A DNA stretch of 64,000 bases from an uncultured bacterium. Its GTDB lineage: Bacteria > Bacillota > Clostridia > Peptostreptococcales > Anaerovoracaceae. The position numbers and the translations under genes are program-made. Shown here piece by piece: positions 44,101-53,200 of this stretch. How positions within the stretch are numbered: the stretch's first letter is position 1; every line of letters starts with the position of its first letter. The DNA is taken from contig CAJMLL010000005.1 of assembly GCA_905214225.1 (NCBI GenBank), positions 4,475 to 68,474 on the forward strand. The letters are read 5' to 3'. The notes below the pieces were generated by a model. That model was given only the letters and a program-made list of their open reading frames with translations. It was not told the DNA's origin and ran no database searches.

Positions 44101-45902
44101 GCATTGTCCATATCTTTAAACAGATGCTGCTGGGCTTCCAGGGCAAAAACTCTCAGCTGGCGGTTCTCGGAACGGGATGCCTCGCGGATGAAGGCGCCTG
44201 CCTGCGCAAGAAATTCCCTGCTGCAGTCTCTTTTGTCCAGAACCAGCAGGGCCTGGAGCAGGTTGACCCGGACTTCATCACTGTAATCCTCACTGGCATA
44301 ATAAGGAAGGATCTCCTCCAGAAAATCGCCCTTCTGTTTCTCTGTGCAGCCGCTCATCAGGCCCTCGATAAAAGCCCGGAGGCTGCTGCCTACCCACAGC
44401 TTGTGCTGATCGGTGAAACGCAGGTCCGGACGGATGATCATTTCCAGATACTGATTGAGGAGGGTGAGGTTGGTAATTTCCTTGCCCGGGAGGACAACGC
44501 CCTTCGGGAGCTCCTTCGTGTACAGTTCATTATAATTGGCAACGATTCTGCCCATCAGTCTCGCGGACTGGGTGCGGATATCCTCTTCTCGGTGGAAGAG
44601 AAGCTCATAGAGGAAGTTCAGGGTCAGCAGCTCCTGGTGCTCCGACATGTAAGTGGAGTACTCCTCCATGATATTAATGTAGGTCCTGACATTTTCCCAG
44701 TTCTGCTCACTTCTGGCCGCCTCGATCAGGCTGGTGAACTTCGCATCATCATAGAAAATGCTCATCATCCGGATATTGTGACTGAATGCGCTGAATTTGA
44801 ACTGACGGATAACCTCCCGTCCCTCCAGCATGGCGGCCTCTCTGTGCATCGGAACCGGGTTTCCCTCCGGCTGATAGGCGTACATCGGATCCAGCACAGT
44901 TCTGACGCCCAGCGCATGCATATAGTCCTCAAAATCCGCCAGTTTCGCGTAAACCTTGCGGTATCTCTGTTCCTTCGCAGCGTCCACATTATCCAGTTTA
45001 TTCAGAATAACATCGAAGGATTCCTTCAGGCTGTAGAAGTGAACCACTTCCTTTCCATCATCGCCCCGCGTGCTCTTTACGCGGAAGTCCGAATAGATCA
45101 GAAGCAGGGATTCGATCGACAAATTTTCAAGTTCAAGATCCCAGACGGAATGATTCGCTGCGATATGTCCGATGGATTCCAGACCGAATTTCCTGTAGCA
45201 GATGTCCGTATAATAGTAGTGCAGATATGGGACACGCTTTTCATCATCGCCCCGGCAGCCGTATTTTCCGATATCGTGGCCCGCTGCGGCTCCGGAAATC
45301 AGGCCCAGATCCACCGGTTCGCCGACAGCGGCAAGCTGATAGGCCATGTACATGGCAACCCAGTGAACGCCGCCGATGTGTGCCAGGGCGTCAAACGGTG
45401 TGATCTCGGAATGGATACGCATCATTTCATAAATGTAGTATTCTTTTGCGACCTGCAGCATCTTGACATAGTCCTGCGTATAGCCGTTTTTCTTTACGTT
45501 TTTCAGCGAAAGAACGTGAAAGTCAAAATGCGGATCGAACCGCAGATATTTTCTTTCCATGTGGAACTGGCTGCGCAGAACATTCAGCAGAAAGAGGATG
45601 CCGGTTTTCTTTTCTTCCAGATTTTCCGGTTCCGGCTCACCCGGAAAGATACCGGACAGCACGTACTGCACCGCATCTTCCAGCCACTGTTTCTCTGAAT
45701 ATCCCTGCATGCAGCTGATTCCGCACGCTGCAATATGCCGCATCGTCCGAAGGCAGGAAAATCTGCCGTGAGAATCTGCGGATGACGCCAGACGGGACGC
45801 CAGATTGCGCATCGGTATATCCAGAATACTGATGTGCGCAAGCTCCATATTGCTCTGTATCGTCTGTTCCATCTCAATCGATGTATATCCATTCCACTTC
45901 AT
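41127..45902 (-). CDS. Giant multidomain protein: HD domain, helical repeats, NadD-like nucleotidyltransferase, PRTase-like domain
   Basis: In this 1591-residue protein visible domains by my count are as follows. HD-type domain, about 145-305: H175/H180, AGHDIGK with H209-D210, H246/H251, D272. Helical HEAT-like region, about 375-870. NadD/cytidylyltransferase-like domain, about 886-1080: GTFDPFSLGH at 893-902, where the first His of HxGH is Ser899; VGTDVIRN; ISSSRIREN at 1047-1055. Possible GNAT-like segment, about 1095-1250. Phosphoribosyltransferase-like domain, about 1300-1500, with VILVDDLLHKGHRM at 1402-1415 as a PRPP loop. It starts 19 nt after sdaAA with AGGAG. No overall function is known to me. 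The domain mix suggests nucleotide or NAD-type metabolism or signalling (inference). Confidence 0.85.
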   Translation of the reverse strand: MKWNGYTSIEMEQTIQSNMELAHISILDIPMRNLASRLASSADSHGRFSCLRTMRHIAACGISCMQGYSEKQWLEDAVQYVLSGIFPGEPEPENLEEKKTGILFLLNVLRSQFHMERKYLRFDPHFDFHVLSLKNVKKNGYTQDYVKMLQVAKEYYIYEMMRIHSEITPFDALAHIGGVHWVAMYMAYQLAAVGEPVDLGLISGAAAGHDIGKYGCRGDDEKRVPYLHYYYTDICYRKFGLESIGHIAANHSVWDLELENLSIESLLLIYSDFRVKSTRGDDGKEVVHFYSLKESFDVILNKLDNVDAAKEQRYRKVYAKLADFEDYMHALGVRTVLDPMYAYQPEGNPVPMHREAAMLEGREVIRQFKFSAFSHNIRMMSIFYDDAKFTSLIEAARSEQNWENVRTYINIMEEYSTYMSEHQELLTLNFLYELLFHREEDIRTQSARLMGRIVANYNELYTKELPKGVVLPGKEITNLTLLNQYLEMIIRPDLRFTDQHKLWVGSSLRAFIEGLMSGCTEKQKGDFLEEILPYYASEDYSDEVRVNLLQALLVLDKRDCSREFLAQAGAFIREASRSENRQLRVFALEAQQHLFKDMDNASYWKKLLKIMELPESDEEFAEAESRLFLDDLKMGVHWGVKVANIELMREFALRNNDRNGAFLHIGTHLVNLLKVSERAAVRQAAGNALLSVIRKMPSSQVNELAIELYNGLDIGDRQFATYVPEYLGRTAILLPEKEFDEMIEMLEQSAVEESTAVAKSIMDTVGVVLDHYEEFAAHAGGTEKEHDARRRRLLGILLRGYAHYDRGLSREAFRCIGKYIFAGPNMGEKERDQLFTHGARKLLCLLMEDEGELLDFYSDSAVLNHIYRYLSYKELGKTPFKFKKHKKVAFYPGTFDPFSLGHKAVACQIRDMGFDVYLAIDEFSWSKHTQPRLLRRRIMNMSVADEEGIYPFPDDISVNIANPDDLYVLKKLFRDKELYIAVGTDVIRNASAYRKDPEPDSIHTINHIAFERETDENPQSEEMENENEKKIQGEVIHLKLDKFYEDISSSRIRENVDMHRDISNLIDPVAQNFIYDKGLYLREPAYKHVLEAREIGMGSFKSRGVESIWPIMDELQQMGYDEQKLEKYLEDDRVRSLYIEAAGGERREMAAYAAAHRIGTRELLDEFKDSQISAHIRKEAGGNIAVIGFLFAKDQGEISNVGQMVLTEILSALIERDFTYAVYDPVDPAGLTKEIKALLIQQGFVNIAPPNHSPIYAVDMHEPKVIFRDVETVIKDPFNRNPRVLEAIDTAHRNLLGVLTKVYPGELILSYNTSAVHYKIIRKVADINGVSVIQGRSPKGPYMLVPFGKTLGDVVVPNTVTKSLNLDKYFNRTVKGFKIREARNYSSMENQAKMIKSFNQPVILVDDLLHKGHRMRNLLPILRKVGVDIHEVLVAVMTGNAMDMMAQSNVKAESAYFVPNLSLWLNERDCYPFIGGDSIEVTEEYLGLGRNPSVNLILPYIKPQFIGNGDFETGYEYSRVCLENALNIWTVLEEEYQKTYERKMTLSRIGEVLTYPRVPDIDLGVKFDQNLGPTSFITNDIERVIRLKWGE

Positions 45903-45920
45903 TCTGCACTCCTGACTGTT

Positions 45921-46796
45921 TTAGGATTTAAAAATACACTGTGAACATTCCAGTCCGGCTTCCGTTACCGCGCATCCGCCGAGCGCGGTCTCTCTCAGCG
46001 CCGCCGGCAGTCTTCTTCCCACGTCGTACATTGTGTCAATCATCTGATCCAGCGGAATCAGCTGCTTATTTCCCGCAAGCGCGATCTCCGCCGCCACCAG
46101 AGCATTCGCGGCTCCGGAAGCATTGCGGTTCTGGCAGGGATATTCCACCAGTCCGGCGACCGGATCGCAGACAAGGCCCAGCATATTCATCAGCACGGTA
46201 GACGCCGCGTCTTCACACTGCTCCGGTGATCCGCCTTCAAGCTCTGTTACAGCCGAAGCCGCCATCGCGGCAGCAATTCCGATCTCCGCCTGACATCCGC
46301 CCACGGCTCCTGCAACGGTTGCATTTCTCATGGCCAGATAGCCGATGGCTCCCGCATTGAACAGTGCCTGTACCATTTTCTCATCAGAGACCTTCTTCTC
46401 TTCCTGATAAGCCAGGAAAACTCCCGGCACTACGCCGGAAGATCCGGCCGTCGGAGCGGCAACGATCAGTCCCATCGAAGCGTTGACTTCCAGTACGCCC
46501 ATGGAATAAGCCGCTGCGCGGTTCATGATCCCGGGAAAAATGCTTTTTCCGTTTTCCGCCAGTTTATGGAGTCTGCTGCTCTCTCCCCCAATGATTCCGC
46601 CCATGGTTTTCACTGGTTTTTCGATCGCACGCCGGGCTGAATCTTTCATAATCTGATAGACCTCCGTCATTCTCTGCGTGATTTCCGCATCGTCCGCACC
46701 GGTAAGGTCGTGTTCTCTTCTCTTCATTGCCTCAGAAATCGTCAGATTGTTCTCTTCACAGACCTGAAGCAGTTCTTTCGCATTCTTAAAGTCCAT
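45921..46796 (-). CDS. sdaAA: L-serine dehydratase, iron-sulfur-dependent, alpha subunit
   Basis: This 291-residue subunit of the two-subunit enzyme deaminates L-serine to pyruvate using a [4Fe-4S] cluster. The catalytic GGESSRLHKL, APTAGSSGVVPG and LVCDPVAGLVEYPCQNRNA blocks are all present, and the C-terminal GGCAVTEAGLECSQC carries further cysteines. GGAGG lies before the ATG. It follows sdaAB by 10 nt. The next gene in the operon, 18 nt on, is the 1591-residue protein. Confidence 0.96.
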   Translation of the reverse strand: MDFKNAKELLQVCEENNLTISEAMKRREHDLTGADDAEITQRMTEVYQIMKDSARRAIEKPVKTMGGIIGGESSRLHKLAENGKSIFPGIMNRAAAYSMGVLEVNASMGLIVAAPTAGSSGVVPGVFLAYQEEKKVSDEKMVQALFNAGAIGYLAMRNATVAGAVGGCQAEIGIAAAMAASAVTELEGGSPEQCEDAASTVLMNMLGLVCDPVAGLVEYPCQNRNASGAANALVAAEIALAGNKQLIPLDQMIDTMYDVGRRLPAALRETALGGCAVTEAGLECSQCIFKS

Positions 46797-46806
46797 TCTT
46801 TACCTC

Positions 46807-47475
46807 CTATGGTTCGACAATCATGACGTCTTTTACATTCTCATTTTTCAGAATTTCATCCCGAACACTCATTGGAACGTGTTCATCCGATTCTACGATT
46901 GTATAGGCCGTCTCATGCTTGGATTCTCTGAACAGTCTCATGAATGCGATATTTACGCCCAGATCACTGAGGCATTTGGTAATATGCGCCACAACCCCCG
47001 GATAATCTTTCTGGATTACGATCACCGTACTGTACTCTCCGGTAAAATCAACGTCCACGCCGTTGATCTTTACGATGCGCACCTTTCCGCCTCCGATAGA
47101 TTCCCCCCGGATCGTCATGACGCGTCCGGATACACCGGTCATCTTGATATCCGCCGTGTTCGGATAGATATCTTCAAGCTTGTCATTCGGAATAAAGCTG
47201 TACTTCAGACCGCGCTCATCAGCGATTTTAAAGGAATCCCGGATTCTCTCGTCATCGGTATTAAAGCCCATGACGCCTCCCAGAAGCGCGCGGTCCGTAC
47301 CGTGACCGCGATAGGTTTTTGCAAACGATCCGTACAGGGTAAATTCCACTTCCTTCAGCGGCTCACCCATCATTTTCTGAGCCAGAAACGCAATCGAATC
47401 CGCACCCGCCGTATGTGAGCTGGACGGTCCGATCATATTCGGTCCCAGCACGTCAAACACACTGATTAATGACAT
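46807..47475 (-). CDS. sdaAB: L-serine dehydratase, iron-sulfur-dependent, beta subunit
   Basis: This 222-residue subunit has an N-terminal domain that starts SVFDVLGPNMIGPSSSHTAG, the substrate-site signature of the beta subunit. A C-terminal ACT domain (about 148-222, TVIVIQKDYPGVVAHITKCL) probably senses serine. AGAGGT precedes the ATG. It is the first gene of the set with sdaAA, the giant protein, and the LDH-like and flavoprotein genes. A promoter and an inverted repeat lie upstream. Confidence 0.96.
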   Translation of the reverse strand: MSLISVFDVLGPNMIGPSSSHTAGADSIAFLAQKMMGEPLKEVEFTLYGSFAKTYRGHGTDRALLGGVMGFNTDDERIRDSFKIADERGLKYSFIPNDKLEDIYPNTADIKMTGVSGRVMTIRGESIGGGKVRIVKINGVDVDFTGEYSTVIVIQKDYPGVVAHITKCLSDLGVNIAFMRLFRESKHETAYTIVESDEHVPMSVRDEILKNENVKDVMIVEP

Positions 47476-47527
47476 TTTCTACCTCTTTCTAACTTCTTCT
47501 GCAGTGAATTAAATGCCGTATATTCTG

Positions 47528-47545
47528 ACTGTGTGTATACACAGT
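47528..47545. promoter_or_regulatory. Inverted repeat ACTGTGT-N4-ACACAGT upstream of sdaAB
   Basis: ACTGTGTGTATACACAGT has 7-bp arms around GTAT. It would lie about 20-35 nt downstream of the predicted transcription start, a typical repressor roadblock position. Confidence 0.5.
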
Positions 47546-47570
47546 TGTCCCCTTTTATTCCCCTCTTCTT

Positions 47571-47599
47571 AGATTACTCTGAACTGATGCGCTTGACAA
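47571..47599 (-). promoter_or_regulatory. Probable promoter of the sda operon
   Basis: On the minus strand TTGTCA (47599-47594), 17 nt and TAATCT (47576-47571). The -10 is weak. Confidence 0.45.
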
Positions 47600-47603
47600 G
47601 ACA

Positions 47604-47639
47604 CAAAAAAGGGGCCGCTTTATCCGCGTGCCCCTTTTC
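47604..47639 (-). terminator. Intrinsic hairpin between nfnB and the sda promoter
   Basis: On the minus strand AAAAGGGGC, a loop with an inner CGC/GCG pair, and GCCCCTTTTTT. It lies 90 nt past the nfnB stop. Confidence 0.8.
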
Positions 47640-47729
47640 TGTATATTCTTCTCAGCCCATGATGCCTTCAGCTGATGAATTGTCATTTATCCGGCAGCCG
47701 GCTCTGACGAAGTCAGATATTCCGCTGTC

Positions 47730-49118
47730 TTACTTGCTCTGGATGTATTTGTCGATTCCTGCAGCAGCAACTTTTCCGGCTCCCATGGCCTTGATTACTG
47801 TAGCTGCTCCGGTTACTGCATCTCCGCCGGCGAAGATTCCCGGATGGGAAGTCATTCCGTTCTCGTCGACATCAATTCCGCCCTTCTTGGTCGGTGTGAT
47901 GTTGCTTGTCGTGTCGCGGATCAGAGAGTTTACTCTGGTTCCCAGAGACATGATGACGTAGTCGCAGTCGATGACAAACTCAGATCCTTCAATAGGAACT
48001 GGTCTTCTTCTTCCGGATGCATCCGGCTCACCGAGCTCCATCTTGATGCACTTGATTCCGCATACGTTTCCGTTCTCATCGCCCAGGATCTCAATCGGGT
48101 TGGTCAGGAAGTGGAAATCAATTCCTTCTGCCTTTGCGTGCTCGAACTCTTCTGCTCTTGCCGGAACTTCCTTCTCGGAACGACGGTATACCAGCTTGAC
48201 CTCTGCGCCCATTCTCTTTGCGCAGCGGGAAGCATCCATAGCAACGTTTCCTGCTCCGACGATAACAACGTGCTTCGGACGTGCGATCGGTGTGTCATAA
48301 TCATCGCGGTAAGCCTTCATCAGGTTGATTCTGGTCAGATACTCATTCGCGGATACAACACCGACAAGGGACTCACCCGGAATATTCATGAACATCGGCA
48401 GACCTGCTCCTGTACCTACGAATACAGCCTCAAAGCCTTCCTCATCCATCAGCTCTTCAACGGTGATTGCCTTTCCGACAATCGCGTCGGTAACAAAGTT
48501 AACGCCCTTGGCAGCAAGCTTGTCAACTTCTGTCTGTACGATTTCCTTCGGCAGACGGAACTGAGGGATTCCGTAAACCAGAACTCCGCCGATCTTATGC
48601 AGAGACTCGAAAACGGTAACTTCATATCCCTTATTTACCAGGTCTCCTGCAGCCGTCAGTCCTGCCGGGCCGCCTCCGACAACGGCAACCTTATGGCCGT
48701 TGGAAGGAACTTTATCGATTTTCTCATCGCCGTGATGAGCTTCATGCCAGTCTGCTGTGAATCTCTCCAGACGTCCGATTCCAACAGGCTCGCCCTTGAT
48801 TCCTCTTACGCACTTGCTCTCGCACTGGTTCTCCTGCGGGCATACACGGCCGCAGACTGCAGGCAGAGAGTTTGTCAGTGTGATTTCTTCATATGCACCT
48901 TCATAATCCTTGTTTACAATCTTCGCGATGAAATTAGGAATATGAACGTTTACCGGACATCCGTCCACGCAAGGATGGTTCTTACAGTTCAGGCATCTCT
49001 GCGCTTCATCCAGTGCCATTTCTTCTGTATATCCAAGAGCAACCTCTTCGAAATTCTTATTCCGGACGTTTGGCTCCTGTTCCGGCATCGGATTCTTATC
49101 AGCTCTCATATTAGGCAT
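47730..49118 (-). CDS. nfnB: NADH-dependent reduced ferredoxin:NADP+ oxidoreductase, large subunit (GltD-like)
   Basis: This 462-residue protein is homologous to the glutamate synthase small subunit. Two N-terminal [4Fe-4S] sites use CLNCKNHPCVDGCP and CGRVCPQENQCESKC. The FAD loop is VAVVGGGPAGLTAAGDL, the NADPH loop VVIVGAGNVAMDASRCAKR, and the C-terminal FAD site GIFAGGDAVTGAATVIKAMG. Start at 49118: ATG overlaps the nfnA stop by 8 nt (ATGCCTAA). No GltB large subunit is present, which points to Nfn rather than glutamate synthase. It carries the bifurcating FAD. Confidence 0.9.
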   Translation of the reverse strand: MPNMRADKNPMPEQEPNVRNKNFEEVALGYTEEMALDEAQRCLNCKNHPCVDGCPVNVHIPNFIAKIVNKDYEGAYEEITLTNSLPAVCGRVCPQENQCESKCVRGIKGEPVGIGRLERFTADWHEAHHGDEKIDKVPSNGHKVAVVGGGPAGLTAAGDLVNKGYEVTVFESLHKIGGVLVYGIPQFRLPKEIVQTEVDKLAAKGVNFVTDAIVGKAITVEELMDEEGFEAVFVGTGAGLPMFMNIPGESLVGVVSANEYLTRINLMKAYRDDYDTPIARPKHVVIVGAGNVAMDASRCAKRMGAEVKLVYRRSEKEVPARAEEFEHAKAEGIDFHFLTNPIEILGDENGNVCGIKCIKMELGEPDASGRRRPVPIEGSEFVIDCDYVIMSLGTRVNSLIRDTTSNITPTKKGGIDVDENGMTSHPGIFAGGDAVTGAATVIKAMGAGKVAAAGIDKYIQSK

Positions 49119-49965
49119 TCTGACGTACACCTCCAATCAGCTTGCAGACATGCTGTCTGTCATGTGCTTCCTCTTCTGCGAATGTTTTACCTCTCTTGAT
49201 CAGCAGATCCCAGTCAATCTTGGCACCGTCGAAGTCCGGTCCGTCTACGCAGACGAATCTGCTCTCGCCGTCAACGATGCAGCGGCAGCCGCCGCACATA
49301 CCAGTTCCATCGACCATGTAGGTTGCCAGAGATGCAACAGAAGGAATTCCGTAGTCTTTTGCAATTCCGCATACGAACTTCATCATAACAGCCGGACCGA
49401 CTGCAACGATCTCATCGTATTTCTCACCGGCGTCCAGAAGAGCCTTCAGCTTATCTGTTGTGAAGCCCTTTTCACCATAGGTTCCATCATCCGTAACCAT
49501 ATGTACTTCATCGACACCTGCACGGAACTCATCCTCAAGGATAACGATATCCTTTGTCTTGAATCCGCAGATCATGGTAACATGAATGCCATGCTTATGC
49601 ATTCCGATTGCAAGCGGATAAGCCAGAGCGTTTCCTACTCCTCCGCCGACAATGCAGACTCTCTTCAGGCCGTCCATCTTAGAAGGCTGACCAAGAGGTC
49701 CTACAACATCTGCCAGACAGTCACCGACCTGGAGCTGCTCCAGCAGCATAGTCGTTCTTCCAACTGTCTGAACGATGATATCAATTGTGCCTTCCTTCTC
49801 ATCATGTCCCGCCATGGTCAGTGGAATTCTCTCTCCGTGCTCATCTACACGAAGAATGATGAACTGTCCTGGTTTCGCGTGTCTGGCGATCAGCGGCGCA
49901 TAAATCGTATACCAGTTGATGGTATCGTTCAGCTGCCTTTTTTTAATAATTTCAAACCTTTTCAC
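49111..49965 (-). CDS. nfnA: NADH-dependent reduced ferredoxin:NADP+ oxidoreductase, small subunit
   Basis: The 284-residue protein starts with GTG at 49965, 7 nt after AGGAGG. It is a ferredoxin reductase-type protein: an FAD domain (KPGQFIILRVDEHGERIPLT), an NAD(H) domain (VCIVGGGVGNALAYPLA), and a C-terminal 2Fe-2S motif GTGMCGGCRC with a fourth Cys in RFVCVDGPDFDG. With NfnB it couples exergonic ferredoxin oxidation by NADP+ to NADH use, supplying NADPH. The promoter TTATCA-N17-TATAAT lies at 50046-50018. Confidence 0.9.
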   Translation of the reverse strand: MKRFEIIKKRQLNDTINWYTIYAPLIARHAKPGQFIILRVDEHGERIPLTMAGHDEKEGTIDIIVQTVGRTTMLLEQLQVGDCLADVVGPLGQPSKMDGLKRVCIVGGGVGNALAYPLAIGMHKHGIHVTMICGFKTKDIVILEDEFRAGVDEVHMVTDDGTYGEKGFTTDKLKALLDAGEKYDEIVAVGPAVMMKFVCGIAKDYGIPSVASLATYMVDGTGMCGGCRCIVDGESRFVCVDGPDFDGAKIDWDLLIKRGKTFAEEEAHDRQHVCKLIGGVRQNA

Positions 49966-50017
49966 CGCAAATCCTCCTATGTGTATTTTACGTTGAGTGA
50001 AGTCCCTTATTCATATA

Positions 50018-50046
50018 ATTATAGCCTAATAGATTGAATTTGATAA
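50018..50046 (-). promoter_or_regulatory. Promoter of nfnAB
   Basis: On the minus strand TTATCA (50046-50041), 17 nt and a perfect TATAAT (50023-50018), about 45 nt before the nfnA start. Confidence 0.65.
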
Positions 50047-50161
50047 GCACCGGAATACGAAAAGCCCACATTTCCATACTCCCGCGCAGAGACTCCCTTC
50101 ATAGTTATCCAACCTATCCTATATTATACGCTAATTGATAATTTTATGTCAATTATATTTG

Positions 50162-50199
50162 TAAAAAAAAGGAGCCAAATTTACTTTGACTCCTTTTTT
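50162..50199 (-). terminator. Intrinsic terminator of the PFOR gene
   Basis: GGAGCCAAATTTACTTTGACTCC forms a stem with one G-T pair, flanked by A and T runs on both sides. It therefore works on the minus strand, possibly both. Confidence 0.85.
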
Positions 50200-50255
50200 C
50201 ATTTTTACAGGTAAGCAATTAACTGCTTATCTGCTGCTTTTCATATCTATCAAGA

Positions 50256-53200
50256 CTACTTGGAAGCCTTTGCAGTCAGCTCTTCATAACGAGCCTTTGC
50301 GTCAGCCTCAGCCTTGTCAAACAGCTTCTCTGCTCTCTCCGGGAACTTCAGAGTCAGGGAGTTGTAACGAACCTCTCCCATGATGAAGTCTCTGTAGCTC
50401 TCTGTCGGAGCCTTGGAATCAACTGTCAGGCCGTTCTTTCCTTCTGCAACCAGTTCAGGGTTGAATCTGAGCAGATCCCAGTAACCGGACTTAACAGCTG
50501 CCTTAGCCTCTTCCTGAGCCTTAGCCATTCCTCTCTTGATACCATGGTTGATGCATGGGGAGTAAGCAATGATCAGGGAAGGACCATCGTAAGCTTCAGC
50601 TTCCTTGATAGCCTTTACTGTCTGATTCATGTCAGCACCCATAGCAATCTGTGCTACATAAACGTAGCCATACTGCATCATGATCTGAGCCATGTCCTTC
50701 TTCTTAACTGCCTTACCAGCAGCAGCGAACTGTGCAACAGCTCCCATTGGTGTGGACTTGGAGGACTGTCCGCCTGTGTTGGAGTAAACCTCAGTATCGA
50801 ATACGAAGATGTTTACGTTCTTGCCGGAAGCGAGGACGTGGTCAACTCCGCCGTAACCGATATCATAGGACCAGCCGTCTCCGCCGAAGATCCACATGGA
50901 CGGCTTTCTCAGCATGTCTGCGTTGTCAACGATGAACTTGGCATCCGGATCGTCGAGCTTAGCGCAGTCAGCAGCAAATGCCTCGCCAGTTGCCTTGGAA
51001 GCATCTCCGTCGTTGAATGTGTCGAGCCAAGCCTTAGCAGAAGGAACCTTGTCAGCCAGTCTCTCAGCAGCGTGCTTGCACTCTGTTCTTCTAGCCTCAA
51101 CAGCTACTTCCATACCAAATCCGAACTCAGCGTTATCCTCGAACAGGGAGTTGCCCCATGCAGGACCGTGACCCTCTTCATTTACTGTGTACGGTGTGGA
51201 CGGTGCAGAGTTACCCCAAATGGAGGAGCATCCTGTAGCGTTTGCAATGTACATTCTGTCTCCGAACAGCTGTGTGATCAGCTTAGCATATGGAGACTCT
51301 CCGCATCCCGGGCAAGCTCCGGAGAACTCGAGGAGCGGCTGCTCGAACTGGGAACCCTTTACAGAGTACTTGTTGAACGGCAGATCCTTCTTGGATACGT
51401 TCTTGAATGCATAGTCGAACTTCTTCTGGTTGTTTGCAACGACTTCATCGTCAGCCTGAGTCATTGTCAGAGCCTTAGCCGGGCAAACCTGAGCGCAGGA
51501 TCCGCATCCTGTGCAGTCCAGAGCGGAAATTGCGATTGTGAACTGCAGGTCGTCAACGCCCTTGCCGTTCAGCTTCTTGGCATCTCCGTTCAGAGGCTCA
51601 GCTTCCTTAGCTGTCAGTGCGAACGGTCTGATTACACCGTGCGGGCAGACGAAGGAGCACTGGTTGCACTCGATACATTTAGCAACATCCCAAACCGGAA
51701 CATCAGCAGCGATTCCACGCTTCTCATAAGCAGCTGTACCAGCCGGCTCAGATCCGTCCTGAGTATCCATGAATGCGGATACCGGAATGCTGTCTCCGTC
51801 CATAGCACCCATCGGAGCGACGATGTCGTTCAGGAATGCTGTCATCTTATCATCACGTCCAACAAGCTTAGCCGGAGCCGGATCATCCTTAGCGTCAGCC
51901 CAGGAAGCCGGAACCTCAACCTTATGAACGTTCTTGATTCCTTCTTCAACTGCTGCGCAGTTCATGTTAACGATCTTCTCACCCTTACGTCCGTAAGTCT
52001 TCTTGATCGCGTCCTTCATGAACTTCTCTGCATCGTCGATCGGAATAATGTTAGCGATCTTGAAGAATGCAGCCTGCAGTACAGAGTTTGTTCTTCTTGC
52101 GCCCAGACCAACCTTCTTAGCGATGTCTACAGCGTCGCATGTGTAGAAGTTGATGTTGTGCTGAGCCAGATATCTCTTAACCTTTCCTGGCAGGTGCTCT
52201 TCCAGCTCCTGATCATTCCATACGCAGTTCAGCAGGAAGGAACCACCGTCAACGACATCCTCAACCATGTTGTACTTTGTGAGGTATGCACTGTTATGAC
52301 ATGCTACGAAGTCAGCCTGCTTTACATAGTATGTGGACTTGATCGGCTTGTCTCCGAAACGCAGGTGGGAAATTGTAACACCACCGGACTTCTTGGAGTC
52401 ATACTGGAAGTAAGCCTGTACCTTCTTATCTGTGTGGTCTCCGATGATCTTTACGGAGTTCTTGTTAGCTCCTACAGTACCATCAGAACCAAGTCCCCAG
52501 AACTTACATGCAACTGTTCCTTCCGGAGCTGTGTTTGGATAGTGGCTCGGTGTGAGGGACAGATGTGTAACATCATCGTTGATGGACAGTGTGAACTCTT
52601 TCTTCGGCTCAGCAGCTGCCATGTTCTCGTAAACAGCAAGGATGTCTCCCGGCTGAACGTCCTTGGAACCAAGTCCGTAACGGCCTCTTGTGATCTCGCA
52701 GTTTGCAAACTCTGTTCCGTTCAGAGCAGCTACGACATCCAGGTACAGCGGCTCACCGACTGTTCCAGGCTCTTTTGTTCTGTCGAGAACAGCGATCTTC
52801 TTAACGCTCTTCGGCATAACTGCTGTCAGATACTTAGCGGAGAACGGTCTGTACAGATGAACCTCAACGATACCAACCTTCTCGCCCTTAGCCAGCATAT
52901 GGTCGATCAGCTCTTCAGCAGCTTCACATACGGAACCCATAGCTACGATAACGCGGTCAGCATCCGGAGCACCATAGTAGTTGAACGGCTTGTAGTCTGT
53001 GCCGATCTTCTCATTGATCATCTCCATGTACTTGTTGAAGATGTCCGGTGTCTCGTTGTAGCTTGTGTTAGCTGCCTCACTGTGCTGGAAGAATGCTTCC
53101 GGCTGCTCAGCAGATCCGATTGTGTGCGGATGGTTAGGATTCAAAGCGTGATCCTTGAATGCCTTAACTGCATCCCAGTTAACCATGTCTTTCAGAGTGT

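Noticed and set aside
47730..49965. Glutamate synthase (GltD) assignment
   Set aside because: No GltB large subunit nearby, and the partner gene is an NfnA-type ferredoxin reductase subunit with a 2Fe-2S motif.
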